A DNA stretch of 64,000 nucleotides, taken from NCBI RefSeq assembly GCF_901933205.1, contig NC_044573.1, positions 34,258,993-34,322,992 on the forward strand. The letters run 5' to 3'. Shown here one piece after another: positions 23,401 through 36,127 of the stretch. The stretch's first letter is position 1; the number at the start of each line of letters is the position of its first letter. The position numbers were made by a program, and so were the translations under genes. The notes below the pieces were generated by a model that made no database searches, had not been told where the DNA came from, and saw nothing but the letters and a program-made list of their open reading frames with translations. The stretch is from Camarhynchus parvulus. Its lineage: Eukaryota; Chordata; Aves; Passeriformes; Thraupidae.

Positions 23401-26400
23401 GAAACACATCCAGATGGAACTCTCATGGTAGCTCCTAGCCAGGGCAAGGAGGAAATTACCACTATGAAGCATCTAATTAATGCCCAATTCCAGATAGAGC
23501 CATCAGTCCTCAGGATTTGTGTATAAGCCTCATCTAAGGCTGTCCAAAAAAAGGGTGCCACTGCAGACTCCAGCTGTCTGGGGATGTTGTCTGGGGCTAG
23601 GATTGCTGCTGTGAGCAGTGGAGACCAGGACTGACATGTGGCAGCCAGGATATGCTTTGACTGGATTAAGTACACAACGTAGTAAGGTACCTGTTGGCTG
23701 AGTTCAAGTCAAACTACATTTTTCTCCATTTTAACTTGGTTCCAGTCTTTCTTATCCTTAAATATTTTAGAGATATCCTAAAAGATTTTAAGACGCTGCT
23801 TTACGTGTGTGTGCCATTTGTGGAAAAGGATGAACCAGAACTGTCCCACAGCAAGGGCTCAGGCTGCAGGGTGTCAGCAAAGCAATTAAAGCAGCCCTGA
23901 GAAGGGCCAGAGAAATAAGGGGGCAGAGCAAGGAAAAGCAGCACCTAGGTACAGTTTCATAGCAGCAAAGCAGCTCTGCACAGGCTGCCAGAGGCCTGCC
24001 CGTAGCCAGGGTGGACAAACCATTCCTCCTACAAGGAACAGCAGACTGAGATCATCGCCGCTGTTGAGACTGACACACTGGGAAGGTGTTCCTAAAACTG
24101 TGTTTCACACAGGTGGACATGCTTAGAAGCCAAGATTTGAGGGACAGAGAGCTCACAGCAACAAGGCAAGAGTCAGTTCCAGCTGACTTATGGCAAAGGA
24201 GATCCTGGCACAGAAACTGAGCTGTCTGGGCTCTGTTTGGAGACCAGCAGAGGGGAGGGAGGTAGGAAAGAGGTGGGAAGGCTACATGTTCCCTCGAGGC
24301 AGGAAAGTGCAAGCATTTTGGGTAAAAGATCAGCAACTCCTGAAGGCTGTAAAATTGAGTTTGCTAATATGATATGCTGGGACAGAAAAAATACAGGTAG
24401 TTTACTTAGAACCTTCCTTACAGTTGATAACATTATAATTACAACGTAAACCTAATGAAAGCCCAAGGTGGACTGAGTTTTCATGGAAAATGGTCCACAC
24501 AGGGCACCACAAGGTGTTTGTGCCAATAATTCTAGTGACTGCATAGGTAGAGACATAAACAACTTTATGCTCTTCACCTATCACAGAGACATGCAGTGTC
24601 AATAGTCCATGAGGACATTCAAATATATGAGTTATGAATAAATTTATTTCAACCAGTACATACACAGAATAAAAATTCATATCTATTTACAGTGCATATA
24701 ATTCTTCCTGCGTCCCAATTTCAAATTAATATGGAATTGAACATCACTAGCCTTGGCTGGATTTCTCTTTCTACAGTTGAGATAAAGTATTTCCAGTATT
24801 ATCATTTTGCCTATTTTCTGCCTCTTCCATTGCACAGCTGAGACCTGGTCCAGGATTTATCATTCAAAAGCCCAAACATTTGGGCAAAGGGTCACCACTG
24901 CTACTCCAGGATGAGCTTATAGTACGAATCAAAGGTTGCTTTATACTCATATAAGTTGGCAAATGTGAACTTGCTCCTTGGAGCAAGCCAGCAATGTCTA
25001 AGAGAACCAGAATCAACAGCATCCCTGTACAGCCTCTATCTAAACACTGTTTTACTCTCTTCTACGCTGGAGAGCTGATCAGATAAGAAAACGTAACTAC
25101 AGAAAAATATTTACTTTAAAAATCCATCTCTTCCTCCCAAAAAATACTTGCTATGCAGCCTTGAGCTCATGAGAGTACAACCTGCATTGTCTACAGGCAA
25201 ACACATAAAGTGATGTTGTTTCATACAAAAGCTATCTTGTAAATATTCCCTATTACCTAGTAATTTTTTCTGCATTTTATTGCATTTTTCTATGGGCAGA
25301 GACCACTAACCTTGGCTTAGAGTACCCAAAGCTGAATGAAATGTGTTTTATCTACACATATTTAAAAGGTCATTAAGTACTTATACATTTTGCCTGGCTT
25401 CCCAAGTAGAAGTCATTTTGTGGAGCTGCTGGTCCAGCCAGTAGCAAAAGAAAATGTCACTGCATCTTGGTTGTTCCTGCCTCAGCAGTAGCAAATAAAA
25501 CTTTTTTTAACATCCTGTGTTTGTTTAAGCAGAGAAGCTTTGACAAAATTACTTCTTACTCATGGAAGAGCCTCCCAGGAAGTCTGTCCAACCCCTTTAT
25601 GGGACGCACTGGGTAAATACCCAGGACTCCAGCTTCATTTTGGAGCTCTGCAGTAGGCTGGTACGATGGGAGTTGGTCATTCTTGTTGCGTCCATCTGCT
25701 CAAGATGCCAGCAGCTCCCCACTGAGCCATGTGCGGCTTCCTAAATACAGGCTCAATCAGCACTTATATGGAATTCTTTTGGCATTGTGTTCTGTAATGT
25801 TTCAGGTCTCCCTCAGCACTAGACCTTCCCCAAGTCCATCTTCTCCTTCTCTTGCCTGTTCTTAAGTTTGGGCTGGAGTACTGGGACCATGTCCCGTAGC
25901 ACCTGGGCATTCCAGCAAACACAGGGGAGTACTGGCCCTGTTTGAAGAGTCAAACCCAAATGTTGCTGATTTTTTCTTTCCTTTCAGTTTTTCTTCTATG
26001 CTATCCATTCTTATCCATTGTGCCATTTTTCCCCTTTTTTTACCTCTGCTCTGTGTGACAATATGTTAAAAGTCTATAGCAGAGCTAGAAATTTAAGAGC
26101 TGACTTTCAGCCATTTGAGGCTCTGGTCATGAGCAGCCAGGAACTGCTGACAACAAATCCACAGGTCAGGGAGATAAATTGTTTTTGGCTTCTCAGAGGT
26201 CTCTTTTTCAGTGGTCTCTTTGGTCCCTGCTGAAGCTCTTGTATAAAGTATAATGAATGGGAAAGGAAAACACAAAACAGCTGTTCTCATCAGTCACTGA
26301 TGCATCAGGACACTCCTCCTTTCTGCAACTAAACACATTAATAGTTGATGCAGCTAAGGTTAGTTGAAAATTGCTTAAGTCAAAGCAATAGATGAAGTTT

Positions 26401-26905
26401 GGTACAAGAATTAAAAACCAATGATCCAGAAGTTTCAAATTTGAGTGTGAATTTCTGCTGTTCATGTATTTCAGGAGAATTATCTCTGATGTCAAAAGGC
26501 CCAGCTGTAGAGCTGAAGAGTGAAAGGCTGTCTCCACACCACAGCCACTCTGTCATTTTTCTGTGTTTAGGCACACAGCAGGCTGCGCCTTAGCAAGGTC
26601 TCTAATCTGTGCTGAAAAGGAACCAGCAAGATGACTGATGTTCTGTTTCAGCATCACATTTTTCCATCTGTCTGCTTGTTTTGAACTCTTTTAGAGTAAT
26701 AAGCAAGATTAATGCTAAGATTATTACTGGTAATAATCTATAAATATCGGTGAAGTGATAACATTTTCCACTTGGTGGCAGATATTCCTTTTAAAAATAA
26801 GCACAAAGCTCAAAGACACATTTAATGCCATTTTTTAGTGAGGAAAAACTCTGTGGTTTCTGAAGAGCACAGAACCTGTGGATGCAGGGCTGAGCTGCAG
26901 AGATG

Positions 26906-26925
26906 TGGGGCAAGGACTTGCCCCA
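26906..26925. repeat. Near-perfect 20-bp inverted repeat
   Basis: TGGGGCAAG is separated by only GA from its reverse complement CTTGCCCCA. It sits in a slightly GC-richer stretch. No function is evident. Confidence 0.8.
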
Positions 26926-27800
26926 AGAGCCAGGTATGTGGCAGGCAGTCATGCATGGACGCATTTCCTCATGTGCTTCTGAACCCATCCATCCCCACAA
27001 GTGTCCTCAAAGGCAGACAGGAAGATATTGGCTTTACCATTCCAGGAGTCCATGGCACCCCATGAAACCCACAGGCCTTGGAGAATGTCAAAACATACAG
27101 GTCAGCAGAAGTTCAGCTTCCTGTAGGCTGTGTAATTGAGAGGAGATGCTCCTTCTGCTCCTGCTTTCTCCCACTTACCCCCAGGCAGGTTGCTGCTAAA
27201 ACAGGCAATTTTCCCCATTCTCTTATGCAGTGCTGCACAGAGCACCCATAAGGACATTAAATGTGAGGACATTTCCAGTTTAGGGCACGTGGAATAGAAG
27301 TTTCTGGGAGCTGGAGAGAGGTCTAGGGAAGTATTGCCTGGCCCTTGCTTCATGTTCGCTTCAAGGCATCCACTGTCATTCCTCTAGGGAACTAGGCACT
27401 GGGCAAGCTAAAATGTTACCCTGCCCCGGGACAACCAACTTGTTTTCCTTTTCCTTCTAAGATCCCACCACGGTGGGAAGGCAGAGGACAAATTTTACCC
27501 TGACAGCTAACAATGAACATCTCAGAATCACATGAATCCCATCTACCTGCAGGTAAGGATGTGTGCATTCAATCAAATTGCTGACTAGAAACAAGGTCAT
27601 TATTCTAGCTGGCTAGCATTTAATCAATTAAGTTCATGAATGTCAATGCATTTTTGCATGAAAACTTTTCTTAAAAAACACCACAAAATATTTAGGGTCT
27701 CGCTCTTCCTTCAATATTCAGCATGATCCTGAAAATACAGCCTTTTTTTTCCTGGTGGAAGTCAATGCTTATCTTCAAAACAAGGCCACTGCCAACTCAG

Positions 27801-27843
27801 TGTTCTGAGAATACTTCTCTATTGCTGTTCTGAGAATGCTTCT
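27801..27843. repeat. Tandem partial duplication
   Basis: TGTTCTGAGAATACTTCT and TGTTCTGAGAATGCTTCT start 25 bases apart and differ at one position, indicating a small local duplication. Confidence 0.85.
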
Positions 27844-28362
27844 TGAAGTAATACTATGTCAGCTGGGGAAAAAAAAGCAAACATTGTGATGAGACCTCTC
27901 TCTCAAGCAGAAGGGTGTGGTGGAAAACAGCTCTGTTGCATAGTGCTGTGGACTGTCATGTCCTTTCTGCAGCAGGACCCCTCATTTTCAAGGTAATGCC
28001 TTCACCTCTAACATAGCTGCATATTCTTTCAAGAAAGAAAAGGTATCTTGAGGCCATGACATGCACTTCTGTAGCTGAGATTTATTTTGAACTGTGTTTA
28101 ACAAGAACACATAGCAATGCATCCTCCCTTAGCACAAAACGACACTCTCTAAGTTCCCTTCTCTCAACACTGAATAGGAAGCTGAGTGCTTCTGTCTAAT
28201 TATTCTGACCTTTCCACTCTCAGGATTTCACTAAGACTATTCAAGGAGCAGAGAAAGAGGCTCTGTTTTTGCCTCAGTAATGTGCTGCTGGTGGGATCAT
28301 AGTCATCTGACACTGTACTGTCTCTCTTCAGCATTCACTTCCTCTTGAGCCTCTTATTTGAT

Positions 28363-28405
28363 ACCAAAAAAAAAACCAAAACAAAAAAAAACCATGAAAA
28401 ACAAA
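28363..28405. repeat. A-rich low-complexity tract
   Basis: Runs of nine or more A residues are interrupted by CC and C. No retroposon body was identified on either side. Confidence 0.8.
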
Positions 28406-31400
28406 ACAGCAGAAGAATATAAACCATTCCCATCAATCCAGCATCTCTCCTGTATGAGTGTGGCTCTTTGCCATTGAATTTTAATGCCAATGAATGCCAT
28501 CCAGGAAGGGCATGGGCCACTGCTTAGTGATGCTAATGAAACCTCCCTCCCTCTCGATTACAGCTGTATCTGCTTCAATAGCTGATGGTGGAAGGAAGGT
28601 GGCTTTCTCTCTGCTAGTGGGTCATACGTGACACGGACAAGCAATAGGTCCCACGGGGTCTGTTGGGAGGACCAGGTGCCATAAATTTCCTTGCTCTGCC
28701 TCAAAACCAAAATTACATTTATTTCCACTTTCCAGATAGTTGACATGATGCTGCCTTTGTGCTAAATCAACCACATCATGTCTCTACACAGGGAATTTTG
28801 TGAGGACTTGCAGTTAGAGGCTCACATTTTCTATCTCATTATTTTTCTCTTGCTTAACCTGACCTTCTCACAGGGCTTATTTCCCCCTTCCTGTTCACTA
28901 TTCCGTGTCCCTCTCTTCTGCTTATGACAGTGAAAAGGTACAAGAGTGGCTATCTAGATTTCCTTTTACTAATTACTTTTGCACTCCCAGAGGAAAAATT
29001 TTATAGGTAGGTACCATACTAATTGAACATGAAATTTCACTCAGAATTTTCCCCCTCCATGCTTTTGGTATCTTGTATCGTGTGGGACTAGGCTGGTTAT
29101 TGTCATACAGAAAAATAGTTACAAGTGAAAAATTACCAAGATCAGAAATGTGGAAAAAGACAACTAAGTAATTAGAACAGTTTAACCCACTTATCTGTTT
29201 TTTATTATTTATCTGCTGACATTTTTGTACAGCATTGGAAAATTCCCTCTTCCAGCCAGGTGGACTAGTGAATACCCATGCCATCTGCTTAAATGTCTAA
29301 TCTGCAGTATGCCATCTATATGACCTTCAGTTTTCAAATCATTTTATAACCCATCAATCTGTGCATCTGGCACAATATCTTCTCTGTGTACCTGATAACT
29401 GATTAGCACATTTTAACCTCTCTCATTGCAAACAACAAATATTTTCTATACTCATCACAGCTTTCTTCCTTCCCATGCTTTTGCAGGACAACATAATGAA
29501 TTTGTCAGGATCAAAGTCATTTTCATCTGACGTTTTTCAAGAATCCATTTGCTGTCAGCACTCAGATTTTTTGATATATTTTGGCTGGTTTTACCTGTCC
29601 CGCAGACTCTGTGAAAAAAATACCAATTCTGCATTTTCAAACTGGAAAAACTGTGCAACTCAGCACAGAAACTGAGACTACAAAGAGCATGTAAGACAAA
29701 ATGCTGTGGACTGAGAGCATCATTCATGCAGGTGCTCACAACGTGGTATTCTTCGTAAAAATAGTATCTGGTGCTGTCGTCACTGGAATTGTCCAGAAGA
29801 ATGTACAGAATCAAACAGCTTGCTACGTGCTCTGGATGGGGTTAAGTGAATGTCTGCCCCTTAAAGCATTTTCTGAAAAGTTTATATGTCATGTCCTTCA
29901 GCTGCCTGGCCATCAGTGATTTTCCAAATGCATTCACTGCTTCCTTCCTTGCTCCCAGCCAGCCAGATGCTGCTGATGCAGCAGTACCAGGAATGTGACT
30001 TATGTTAGAAGGGAAAATGCTCACCCAGCACATGTTCAACATGTGTTGCAGGGAAGACACAAGCCCAAACAGATAGCAAGAGCCAAAATATGCCTCCTAG
30101 TTCTGATCACTGGCAGAGTGAAGCACAGAAGCTCTCAGGAAAGCTTCTGTGCTGAAGGAAATAGGTCCTCAGGGCAGTGCAGGGCAGTTAGATGGGAAAA
30201 GGTTTGCATCAAGCAATACAATGGAGCAAAAATGGAGGGAAATGAAGTTTGCTGTCTTCTGTGGGGGCACTAAGGAAATTGTCTTACGGCCTAAGCTAGG
30301 ACACTAAGAAAAGGAGTTAATACTGCCTTTGTTTAAACTGGAAAGTATGGCTCATCTTTCCAGTGGTCCTGTTAGGTTTTGGCATTAAACAGATCAAGAC
30401 AGTCAGTGTGAATATGTCTTAGAGATGCCAAAATGATTATTGGTGGGTCAAACATAGGCATGCTTCACTCATCAAAAGAAAGAAGGACCCCAAAGAGCAT
30501 TTCCCTGCAAATCAAGATGACAGCTAGTAATTGGCATCAGAGCATTTCTTCTGTCACCACTGATGCCTTGCTTAAGCCTTGCTAAGTCTGCTAGGACTAA
30601 AGTAAACATTTGCTAGTCTCAGCTAAATGTTGGCAAACAGGACTTGACACTGTGAGTGGAACTGGCCAGGAATTTTCTGGCTAGTTCCTTTGTCGGAAAA
30701 TATGAATTTGTAAAAACTGACACTTTAGTCCAAAGAACATTTCTAAGTTAAGAGACAGAGAGATGTGTTTGCCCCCACAGTGATATGAGGCTAGCAAGCA
30801 GGATTATGTTATCCTTGCTTTATCTTACTCTGATCACAGATTTTGGTCTGGGTCTACTTGTTGAGAGCCTGGTCCATGACTGCAGACACAGGGATCAGTC
30901 TGACATCAGCACCTAATGGGCTTCTACTTCATACCTGTGCAACTGTTGATGACAACAGCTGATGTAAGAAGAGAGACAGATTTTCTATAAATTAAGGTGC
31001 ATACCCTGGATGAAAGAAAAGAGCAGAGCTTTTCCCCTCTAACCTGCTGGAATTACACCTATCTCTAATTCATGGTCAAAGGGTGACTTTCTAGAAGAAA
31101 ATATTCAGTTTCATCCAGTCATAAGAAAGGAGGGATGCTGAAATCTGAGCAGAGTTTGAGCACAGCCCTCACCACATGTGACTCACTGTCAGTGCCAGCC
31201 AGCTGAAATCCACCACTGGTAACCTCACTCATCCCTTCTGCATTTTACTGGTGTAACTCCCACCTTTTATGAAATATCCTCTCTGTTCTCTTAAGCCTTG
31301 AAGATTTTAGCAACCTGCTGTCATCTATGAAACCAAGATCAAAGGCAACAAAAATGCCTGTCTAATCTTGAATGTAATCCTCCTTACATGCATTTGTTCC

Positions 31401-33079
31401 TGAGCTGTGGGTCGGTGCCAGAACCCTTTCTATCCCCGTCTTTGAGTTCAGGGATTAAGACTGGGGTCACTCACACTGTTGCCACCATGGATCTGACTAT
31501 TTTCCAGCTGTCCAGTTTTGCTACTATTCATGGTGTGTTGTACATAAAGTCATGAGCAGAGTTTGTGAGCAGTCCCACAGCATATGACAAAGCTATCAGA
31601 AACTGGCCTGGCATCACACTTGTCATACCTCTTTTCAAAACGAGAGTTCCTGTCATTAAACAGCCACTGACACCTTGGCAGCAGGACCAGAGAGGTGGGA
31701 CACTGCAAACAACCTCCCCTTTAAATGCCAATACACTGTCCTTATCTGACACTGTAAGCTCCAGGTGATAAAATGGGTTTGACAAAAGTGGAAGCTGGGA
31801 AACCTGCATCACCAGACCTGTAGGAAGCTGGAAAAATAAATAAATGCATCACTTTATTTTTTATTCTTCCAGATGGATCTTCTTTTAGCTTTCACTCATG
31901 CTGTATTTCTCGCATCTGCGTGAATTTGTTAGCAGTGAGACAGCACATCCAGCACAGGCCACAGATCTTCCCTTTTGTGCATCCTTTCAAAGCCTGGCCT
32001 GGCTCTTCCTTCCTTGACAGGGGATTTAACATCACCCTTTTAATATTCCCAAGACTTTCTTGGGCTTAAGTATTCCAAATATTATGTAGTTCTAATTATT
32101 CCAGTAAGACTGCAAAATCTCAAGTGCTTTCATTCCCCTAAAAGCTGGCAAGGGATGTGTAAGTTCTCTGTGTTTTTGTTTCACTTACTACACAATTTGT
32201 TTTCTCGTTCTCTCCCACTTGCCAGTGCAAAACCAAAATCTCCAAACTTCTCTCCAAACCAGCCCGTGCCAAATTTTCCAGGAAGTAAGCTGTAGTATCA
32301 AGTCCCATAAGGAGCAGTTGTTCCCACTGCAAACATCTGCACTGACAACAGCACAAGGAAAGATGATTAAAAGCTATGCAGCTCCTATATTCTTTGCATC
32401 TGTGTGGCTATAACCTATTTAGTAACCAAATTTCAAAATTTCAGCTGTGATTCTTAATTTCATCTATGATCACCTTTGTTGCATATAGGAATTATTTTAT
32501 GCACTGTCTTAAACAAATAATTTACCATTTTTATCTAAGATTTCATTGAATTCAACACATTGATGCTACCTAGCTACAGTGCATTTAAGATAATAATTCT
32601 AAATTTAAATAATAATCTTTTCTTAAGCTTTTAAAGAGAAAGAGTTGACTAGCTTTAAAGTGTGTATCTATCTCTTAGGTAAGTAACATTAGTCATTGTT
32701 CATTGTGAGAAACATAGCCACATATTTACTGTAATGCAGATTTCTCTTGATTAATTATGAAAAACAATACCAGTTTTTCTTCCCTGGAGTTAAGAGAAAG
32801 ACTCCTATTTAAAAGAAGAACTCTTGAGAAAACAAATTTCATTTCAAAGGTTATTAGCAAAAAGAAGCCTTTGTTTTAATCTTAATGGAATCATTCTCTT
32901 AGGATGACACAAATATCCATAAAGCACCATGATTTCATTTGGGTTTTAAAAAAACAAAAACAACTTTATTTTCCCTTGACACAAAACAAGATTAGCTGGG
33001 GTGGTTTTTTCCTGCATTGGGTAATACAATAATGGCTAGGTTGTTTGTCTCTGGTCATCCCACGAGCATGCAGGGAGCA

Positions 33080-33480
33080 GGGATGAAGGCATTAAAGATT
33101 TCCTCTGCAGAGCCGCTGAAAAGCAGGAGGAGCACAGCCTTCTCCTCCTCCCACAGCTCCCGGGGCTGCTCCAGCATTCCCCGAGCCTGCCGGGCACAGC
33201 TGGCTCCCAGAGCCAGGCAGCTCCATGGCCAGGGAGGGAGCCCAGAGGAAGCTGGGCTGGGGTTCCCATTCTCCCGACCAGCCAGCAGAGCCCATCTGCT
33301 CGCAGCACACGGGAAATGAAGCTGCTGCTGCTGCTTCCTCTGCTGAGCAGGGCGCGGATTGTCCTGCGGTCTGCAGCTGTGGGGGAGGCTGTCCCTCCTC
33401 CAGCCAAGGGCTCTGTTTACATCAGTGCAGCTGTGAGGTCCCCCAAATGCAGCCCAGCTGTTAAAAGTCAAAATGAGCTC
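33080..33480. other. GC-rich patch with scattered CpG
   Basis: Compared with the AT-rich surroundings this stretch is markedly GC-rich and contains several CpG sites (for example CCCCGAGCCTGCCGGGC near 33180 and GGGCGCGGATT near 33350). Open frames exist in several frames on both strands, the longest being 176 codons on the minus strand at 33055-33585, which is expected where stop codons are depleted by composition. None gives a recognised domain. It could be a small CpG island, a non-coding exon, or simply a GC-rich relic. A plus-strand solo LTR starts about 220 bases downstream. Confidence 0.5.
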
Positions 33481-33492
33481 CAAACAGTGTGA
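33316..33492 (+). CDS. Small ORF with signal-peptide-like start (doubtful)
   Basis: The frame starts ATGAAG and encodes 58 residues. The N-terminus is MKLLLLLPLLSRAR, a basic residue followed by a leucine-rich core, superficially like a secretory signal. The rest (SAAVGEAVPPPAKG and onward) matches nothing I know. The leucine run comes from a CTG repeat in a GC-rich patch, so the likeness may be chance. There is no Kozak consensus strong enough to decide (GAAATGA), no poly(A) signal immediately downstream, and no neighbour gene. A GTGAGG that could be a splice donor lies at about 33433. I regard it as a weak candidate rather than a gene. Confidence 0.12.
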   Translation: MKLLLLLPLLSRARIVLRSAAVGEAVPPPAKGSVYISAAVRSPKCSPAVKSQNELQTV

Positions 33493-33696
33493 ACCAAACT
33501 GTCGTCCTACATCTGCGCCTCCAATCCCATCCAGTAAAATGTCCACTAGCAACAAAGCAGAATGGGGCTGTAAGATGCACAGCACACACTATAACATTAC
33601 TGCAGTGGTTGGTGGATATATCCTACGTGCCTCCATGGAAAAGGAGCTATCCCAGCCCCTGGCAAGGCTCTGGAGATGCCCCCTCATCTTCACAGA

Positions 33697-33702
33697 CCAA
33701 AT
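33697..33702. repeat. Left target-site duplication of the solo LTR
   Basis: CCAAAT directly precedes the TG terminus. The copy at 34002-34007 follows the CA terminus. The match looks like nine bases (ACCAAATTG) only because the bases next to the duplication agree by chance. Confidence 0.85.
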
Positions 33703-34001
33703 TGTAGGGGGATACAATATAAGAAAATAAAGGTAGCATAGTAAGTATTCTTACCCCATTAGGGAGTTGCAGCTGAGCCAAATAATTAGAGATTGGGAAC
33801 AGGCCTGACTTTAACAGGCCACACCGGTAGCCAATAAGAAGAGTGCTATAAAAGAGTGGATTGGTTGGTTGAGGGGGAACTGGAGTCAGTTGGCTGCTGC
33901 AAGGACAAGGACGAGTCAGTGCCTAGAGAAGCTGCCTACAAGAAACATTGAGGAGGTGTGAAACTCCAGCAATATGGAACCTTTGCAATATAATGACAAC
34001 A
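33703..34001 (+). mobile_element. Solo LTR, 299 bp, with intact 6-bp target duplication
   Basis: The element begins TGTAGGGGGATACA and ends ATGACAACA, giving the retroviral TG...CA termini. The six bases CCAAAT flank it directly on both sides (33697-33702 and 34002-34007), which is the duplication created by integrase. Inside are a CCAAT box at 33831-33835 and a TATA box (CTATAAAAGAG) at 33846-33856, placing transcription on the plus strand. Length, termini and a 6-bp duplication fit a class II (alpha/beta-retrovirus or ERVK-like) endogenous retrovirus. No internal retroviral sequence is present, so recombination between two LTRs has removed the coding part. A canonical AATAAA after the TATA box is not seen. 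Confidence 0.85.
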
Positions 34002-34007
34002 CCAAAT
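34002..34007. repeat. Right target-site duplication of the solo LTR
   Basis: This is the second CCAAAT copy, identical to the left one, which suggests a comparatively young insertion. Confidence 0.85.
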
Positions 34008-36093
34008 TGCAAAATATTTGCCTAATTTTTACCAACTCTCATATGGGAAAAATCTCTAAAAATAGTTAGGCTGAGATGAGTAACTGAGCTTACTTAATTT
34101 GTTTACAAATTCTTTCTGTTAATAATAATAAAAAGATAGGGAAAAGTAATAGTTAGTGGTTTCTTCAAACAAACACTTTGAGGTCTTTAGACTTGAAAAT
34201 GTGTTCATTAATCAGGTGGCAAGCCCTTGGAAAATACTGAAAAGGTCCAAGTGCTGAAACTATACTCTGTCCCCTGCTAATAAATTATCTATAAAAGCAA
34301 GAGGCCTAACTGAAAAACGTTGCAAAGCTGGAGAGGATCAAAATTTGCTCATATCCTGTAGCATGAATCTAGAATCTGGCTGTACCTAGTAAAAATCTCC
34401 TCTTTAGTACATATTGTCCTATGAGAGATTGTGATTCCTAAGTTCAGGGGGATTTTTCTTTGAAAACATTTACAGTGAAAAAAAGACACCATCAAAAAAT
34501 CTGTTAGAGCACAGAAAGAAAGAGATAAGTGTGTTTGTAGCAGATATCTGCCAGAAATTCTGCTCCAGTTATCATAACCTCAATGTGTTCTGAAATTAAA
34601 GTACTAAGAAAGTCCAACAAGCAGAGCAAGGTTTGTTTTCTTCACGGTTCTTTGTGAGCTTAGGTACCTTCTACTTCCTCAAGGCAGACCCAGCATCACA
34701 TTTGAAAAACATGTCATGCTCCAGATTTATTTGCATTCACAGGAGCATTTTGTAGCACAGTTTGATAAACAGTTTTTAAATAGAAAATGTTACTGATAAA
34801 AAACAAGAGGGAGGGTATTTTTCAAGACAAAGATTTTCTTTGGGAACAACTGAAAGGAGGGCATGTAGAAAGCCTTGTACATCCTGAAGCCCTCCTGGAA
34901 GTAAGTAGCACTCTAAACAAAGGCATTATCAAAGGAGTCCTGAGCATCTCAGGAAATTAGCTGTGCTACCTTAACCACATTTGTATTCAAATCCGTATTA
35001 ACACGGGCATCAGATCCATGCTACACTTTCATGATTTTGAGGCTATAGCACAGACATGTGACAATCATTTGCATTGTATGCTTTGGAAAATAGTGCTTAA
35101 TATCATAAACCTGTTTCCAGAATGTACAAGAAAGAAAGATTTCCTTTCTGAATAAAGAAAGCATTATTTTATTTATAAATAAATTTCAGGAAATGCAGAG
35201 TTTCTGTCAAGATGTTAGAAAATAAATTTGATAAAGCATTTGCAAAATATTAGAAAATATAAATAGTACACTAATTTTAATTTCATAATAACAATAAAAG
35301 CATTTGCTTTTAATAGGGACTTTTCCCCTACAAAAGGGCACTTTTTTACCAGTGAACAGCTGATGTTTTGATCAGCGGGAATAAGAGGGAAAATCGTTGT
35401 GAGCAAACGTTTTTAAATGGACAACTAGCTAAATATGCAAATAATCTATGCAACATTCATTTCCTATTATTTCCTGAGGAAAAAAATACGGAACTGTTCC
35501 ATCGGATTCTTCAACAAGTCCTGAAGGGTTGTTGAAAAATGACCCCTCTATGCCTACATCTGCTTAATTAATGCAAGTGAATGTGTCAAATATCCATCCT
35601 GGTAATGGATTAAGAAATTATCTACAAGCAGCTTTGGAAAGCTGTAGGCAAACAGAATTTCTCAGTAGCACTATGCAGAACATCCTGCCCTACTTCAAGG
35701 CATAGTTGAAAAAGTTGAGATGAAGTGAATGGGCTGCAAAAATATGTACGGCTTTAAATTTTCTTGTAGGAGACCAAAGCAGCATTACCATAATAGTTAC
35801 ATATATCACGTATCCTGTCACATAATTTCTGGCTCTCCCACTCCAGGTTTGCCAATCTTGAATGCATATTTCTCTCTTTTTTGATGGTGTATCTGTAAAG
35901 CTTCAGGCAAATTTCCCTCACTGATCCCTTTGCACATGCTCCCTAAATCAAGCCAGAAAGATGCCTCTTATCTCCTTCTTCAAATTCCACCTCATGACAT
36001 ACATATTCTGGGATGCTGACAAGGAATGAAAACCTGTAGCAGATGGGGTGAGCAAAAAGCACCTAGGAGCCACTTTGAAAAATGCCTTTTTTG
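34008..36093. other. No gene or repeat recognised
   Basis: AT-rich, unique-looking DNA without element hallmarks or convincing exons. Confidence 0.5.
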
Positions 36094-36127
36094 AAACAAT
36101 GTTAGTTGACAAAAACTAACATTGTTT
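36094..36127. repeat. Perfect 14-bp inverted repeat (hairpin)
   Basis: AAACAATGTTAGTT at 36094-36107 and AACTAACATTGTTT at 36114-36127 are exact reverse complements around a six-base loop. Pairing stops sharply on both sides. A second, shorter ACTAACAT occurs at about 36134. It may be a fold-back of replication origin or the centre of a decayed palindromic element. No terminal inverted repeats of a DNA transposon were found nearby. Confidence 0.93.

Larger units (their letters stand above)
20451..33079. other. Long stretch without recognised genes
   Basis: No exon, RNA gene or certain interspersed element was identified in these 12.6 kb. Local points are: a repeated TCACCCAGCTGCC 13-mer near 21034 and 21068; an AGGATATATCCT palindrome at 22892-22903; a 109-codon minus-strand open frame at 23346-23675 without recognised domain; a near-perfect inverted repeat at 26906-26925; a duplicated 18-mer at 27801/27826; and A-rich tracts at about 28363-28405. 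CR1 and LTR hallmarks were looked for on both strands and not found, but old, degraded copies could be missed. Confidence 0.45.
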
